This document shows, piece by piece, positions 42,933 through 44,747 of a stretch of DNA of 44,747 nucleotides. The translations under genes and the position numbers were made by a program. The stretch is from Streptomyces carminius. Lineage in GTDB: Bacteria > Actinomycetota > Actinomycetes > Streptomycetales > Streptomycetaceae. The notes under the pieces are model-generated. The model was not told the origin of the DNA. It did no database searches and saw nothing but the letters and a program-made list of their open reading frames with translations. The DNA is taken from positions 1 to 44,747 of the forward strand of contig NZ_PGGW01000015.1 of assembly GCF_002794255.1 (NCBI RefSeq). The letters run 5' to 3'. Within the stretch, counting starts at the first letter, position 1, and each line of letters opens with the position of its first letter.

Positions 42933-44747
42933 TCAGTGGCTCTGGGGGGTGAAGAGGAGCTCGTCCAGGTGCTCCGCGAGCATCAGGGGGGTCGGGTAGT
43001 CGAACAGCAGCATCGGGGTCGTCTCCAGACCGCAGATCTCGTTGATCTTGTTGCGGACCTCGACCGCGGTCAGGGAACTGAAGCCGACGTCGAAGAAGCC
43101 GGTCTCCTCGTCGAACTCGTCGGTGCCGTCATGGCCCAGCGCCGCGGCGGCCAGCTCGATGACGAGGCCGACCAACTCCTTCCGGCGCTCTTCGGAGGGC
43201 CGCTCGGAGAGCCCGGCCACCAGAGTCCGCGCCGACTCCTCGGCGGTCTCCGGAACGGGCGGTTCTTGTGGGGCGAGGGTCTGCTCTTCCCGGGGCATGG
43301 GGGTCCTCTCCAGCCAGTAGCGCTTGCGTTCGAAGGGGTAGGTGGGCAGGGGGATGTGGACGGGGTGCCGCGGCACGGCGAGAGCGCTGCCGCGGACGTG
43401 CAGCCGGGCCAGCGCGGTGAGCAGCGAGAGGGACTCGTCGTCTCCGCGGCGTACGACCGGTACCGCCTCGGTGGGAGTGGTGAGGCCCTCGTGGACCATC
43501 GCGGTGAGAGTGTCGCCGGGGCCCACCTCGAGGAAGGTGCGGACCCTCTCGGACTCGAGGGTGCGGACGGTGGCGTGGAACCGGACGGCCGCGCGCACGT
43601 GCCGGACCCAGTACTCGGGCGTCACCAGGTCGCCCCCCTCGGCGAGCCGCCCGGTGACGTTGGAGACCACCGGGACGCGCGGCGCGGAGTAGGACAGTTC
43701 GCGGGCGACCCTGCCGAACTCCTCCTGCATGGGCTCCACGAGCGGGGAATGGAACGCGTGGCTGACCCGGAGCCGCTTCGTGCGGTGGCCGAGGGCGCGC
43801 AGCCGGCCGACGATCTCGAGCAGGGGCTCCTCCGAACCGGAGAGCACGACCGAGGCGGGGCCGTTGACCGCGGCGATGCTCACCTCGTGCTCGTGTCCGG
43901 CCAGCAGCTCGGCGACCTCCTCCTCACCGGTGCCGACCGCGGCCATGGCCCCGCCCGGGGGCAGCGCCTGCATGAGCCGGGCACGGGCGCAGACCAGAGT
44001 GGCCGCGTCCCCCAGGGAGAGCACCCCGGCCACGTGCGCCGCGACGATCTCGCCGACGGAGTGCCCGGCGACGATGTCCGGTCGGATCCCCCAGGAGGCG
44101 AGCAGCCGTACGGTGGCCACCTCGAACGCGAACAGGGCCGGCTGGGTGAACTCCGTCCGGTCCAGCAGCTGCGCCTCCTCGGAGGCGGGGTCCGCGAAGA
44201 CGGCCGTGCGCACGGGGCGCGCCAGCCGGGCGTCCAGTTCCTCGCACACCGAGTCGAAGGCCTCGGCGAACGCCGGGTGGCGCGCGTGGAGTTCCCGGCC
44301 CATGCCGAGGCGCTGGCTGCCCTGACCGGAGAAGAGGAACGCGAGGGGACCCGTGGCGGCCTTGCCGGTCACCACGCGGGGAGACGGCCTTCCCTCCGCG
44401 AGGCGCCGGGCGGCGTCGAGCAGCTTGTTGCGGTCGGTGCCGACGAGGGCCGCCCGGTGCTCCAGACTGGCCCGGGTCGTCGCCAGCGCGCGGCCGAGAG
44501 TGTCGGCGTCCAGCTCCGGATGCGCTTCGACGTGCGCCACCAGTTGCCGTGCCCGGGCGGTCAGGGCGGTGGGGGTGCGGGCGGAGAGGAGCCAGGGGAT
44601 GTGGGTGTCGGGGTGGGGTTCGGGTGTTTCTTCTTTTTCGTGGGGGGTGGGGTGGGGCGGGGGTTGTTCGATGATGGCGTGGGCGTTGGTGCCGCTGACG
44701 CCGAAGGCTGAGATGCCGATGCGGCGGGGGTGGCCGGTGTGGGGCCA
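42933..44747 (-). CDS. type I modular PKS, C-terminal module (KS end, AT, ACP), truncated by window edge
   Basis: The frame is open to the right edge; the visible 604 residues are the end of a larger synthase. The first about 30 are the KS C-terminus (RRIGISAFGVSGTNAHAIIE). After a lower-GC linker comes the AT domain: FLFSGQGSQRLGMG, the active serine in GHSVGE, and the HAFHS motif, which is malonyl-CoA type (methylmalonyl ATs have YASH). A post-AT linker (LPTYPFERKRYWLE) leads directly to an ACP with FFDVGFSSLTAVEVRNK, then DYPTPLMLAEHL. There is no KR, DH, ER or thioesterase, so this last module adds an unreduced, unbranched C2 unit and hands the chain to the amide synthase. ACP Ser is preceded by Ser instead of the usual Asp. 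Confidence 0.92.
   Translation of the reverse strand, partial: WPHTGHPRRIGISAFGVSGTNAHAIIEQPPPHPTPHEKEETPEPHPDTHIPWLLSARTPTALTARARQLVAHVEAHPELDADTLGRALATTRASLEHRAALVGTDRNKLLDAARRLAEGRPSPRVVTGKAATGPLAFLFSGQGSQRLGMGRELHARHPAFAEAFDSVCEELDARLARPVRTAVFADPASEEAQLLDRTEFTQPALFAFEVATVRLLASWGIRPDIVAGHSVGEIVAAHVAGVLSLGDAATLVCARARLMQALPPGGAMAAVGTGEEEVAELLAGHEHEVSIAAVNGPASVVLSGSEEPLLEIVGRLRALGHRTKRLRVSHAFHSPLVEPMQEEFGRVARELSYSAPRVPVVSNVTGRLAEGGDLVTPEYWVRHVRAAVRFHATVRTLESERVRTFLEVGPGDTLTAMVHEGLTTPTEAVPVVRRGDDESLSLLTALARLHVRGSALAVPRHPVHIPLPTYPFERKRYWLERTPMPREEQTLAPQEPPVPETAEESARTLVAGLSERPSEERRKELVGLVIELAAAALGHDGTDEFDEETGFFDVGFSSLTAVEVRNKINEICGLETTPMLLFDYPTPLMLAEHLDELLFTPQSH

Overview
The window is high-GC actinobacterial DNA, almost certainly from a Streptomyces or close relative. 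The signs are strong third-position G/C bias, frequent GTG starts, several apparently leaderless genes (a TANNNT -10 about 6 nt before the start codon), rare in-frame TTA (bldA-type) codons, a secreted GH62/CBM13 arabinofuranosidase, an I36-type inhibitor and an ansamycin-type polyketide locus. All calls come from reading the sequence; no database search was run.

Left part (1-13.9 kb), defence-island character. A thioredoxin reductase truncated by the window edge and an N-terminally truncated arsR look like the end of an arsenic-resistance locus. They are followed by a complete four-gene SMC-like anti-plasmid system (Wadjet jetABCD, DUF2397/DUF2398/SMC/DUF2399 subtype, 1601-9925), its genes joined by 4-nt overlaps. 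Directly downstream is a 3.3-kb segment framed by two copies of a degenerate direct repeat with a perfect 46-nt core (10025-10070 and 13352-13397). It holds an AAA ATPase with a DUF234-like, nuclease-like C-terminus behind a 36-bp palindrome, and a convergent unknown gene with a restriction-type QxK motif. This two-gene cassette is the best candidate here for an undescribed system.

Middle (13.9-34.3 kb): an AraC/DJ-1-type regulator and a GAPDH; an N5-(carboxyethyl)ornithine synthase-like enzyme; remnants of an IS21 istB and a GH43 glycosidase; a GH62 arabinofuranosidase; and a tightly coupled operon of three PLP enzymes (Y4yA-type decarboxylase-fold protein, cysteine synthase-rhodanese fusion, cysteine-desulfurase-like enzyme). 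A methyltransferase follows behind its own, possibly Zur-controlled, promoter. Next come a divergent MarR/NADP-oxidoreductase pair with twin operators, a DOPA-dioxygenase-like enzyme, a membrane-fused spermidine-synthase homologue, an MFS exporter with a divergent CGNR regulator, and an alpha/beta-hydrolase-TetR operon.

Right part (34.3-44.7 kb): a secreted I36-type protein, then a decayed stretch (DUF397 start, FAD monooxygenase tail, intact thiolase, CocE tail), an alcohol dehydrogenase with divergent TetR, and a VapBC-like toxin-antitoxin pair. On the minus strand at the right edge is the 3' end of an ansamycin biosynthetic cluster: a type I PKS ending in a minimal KS-AT-ACP module without thioesterase, a RifF-type amide synthase, and a Rif-Orf19-like FAD hydroxylase.
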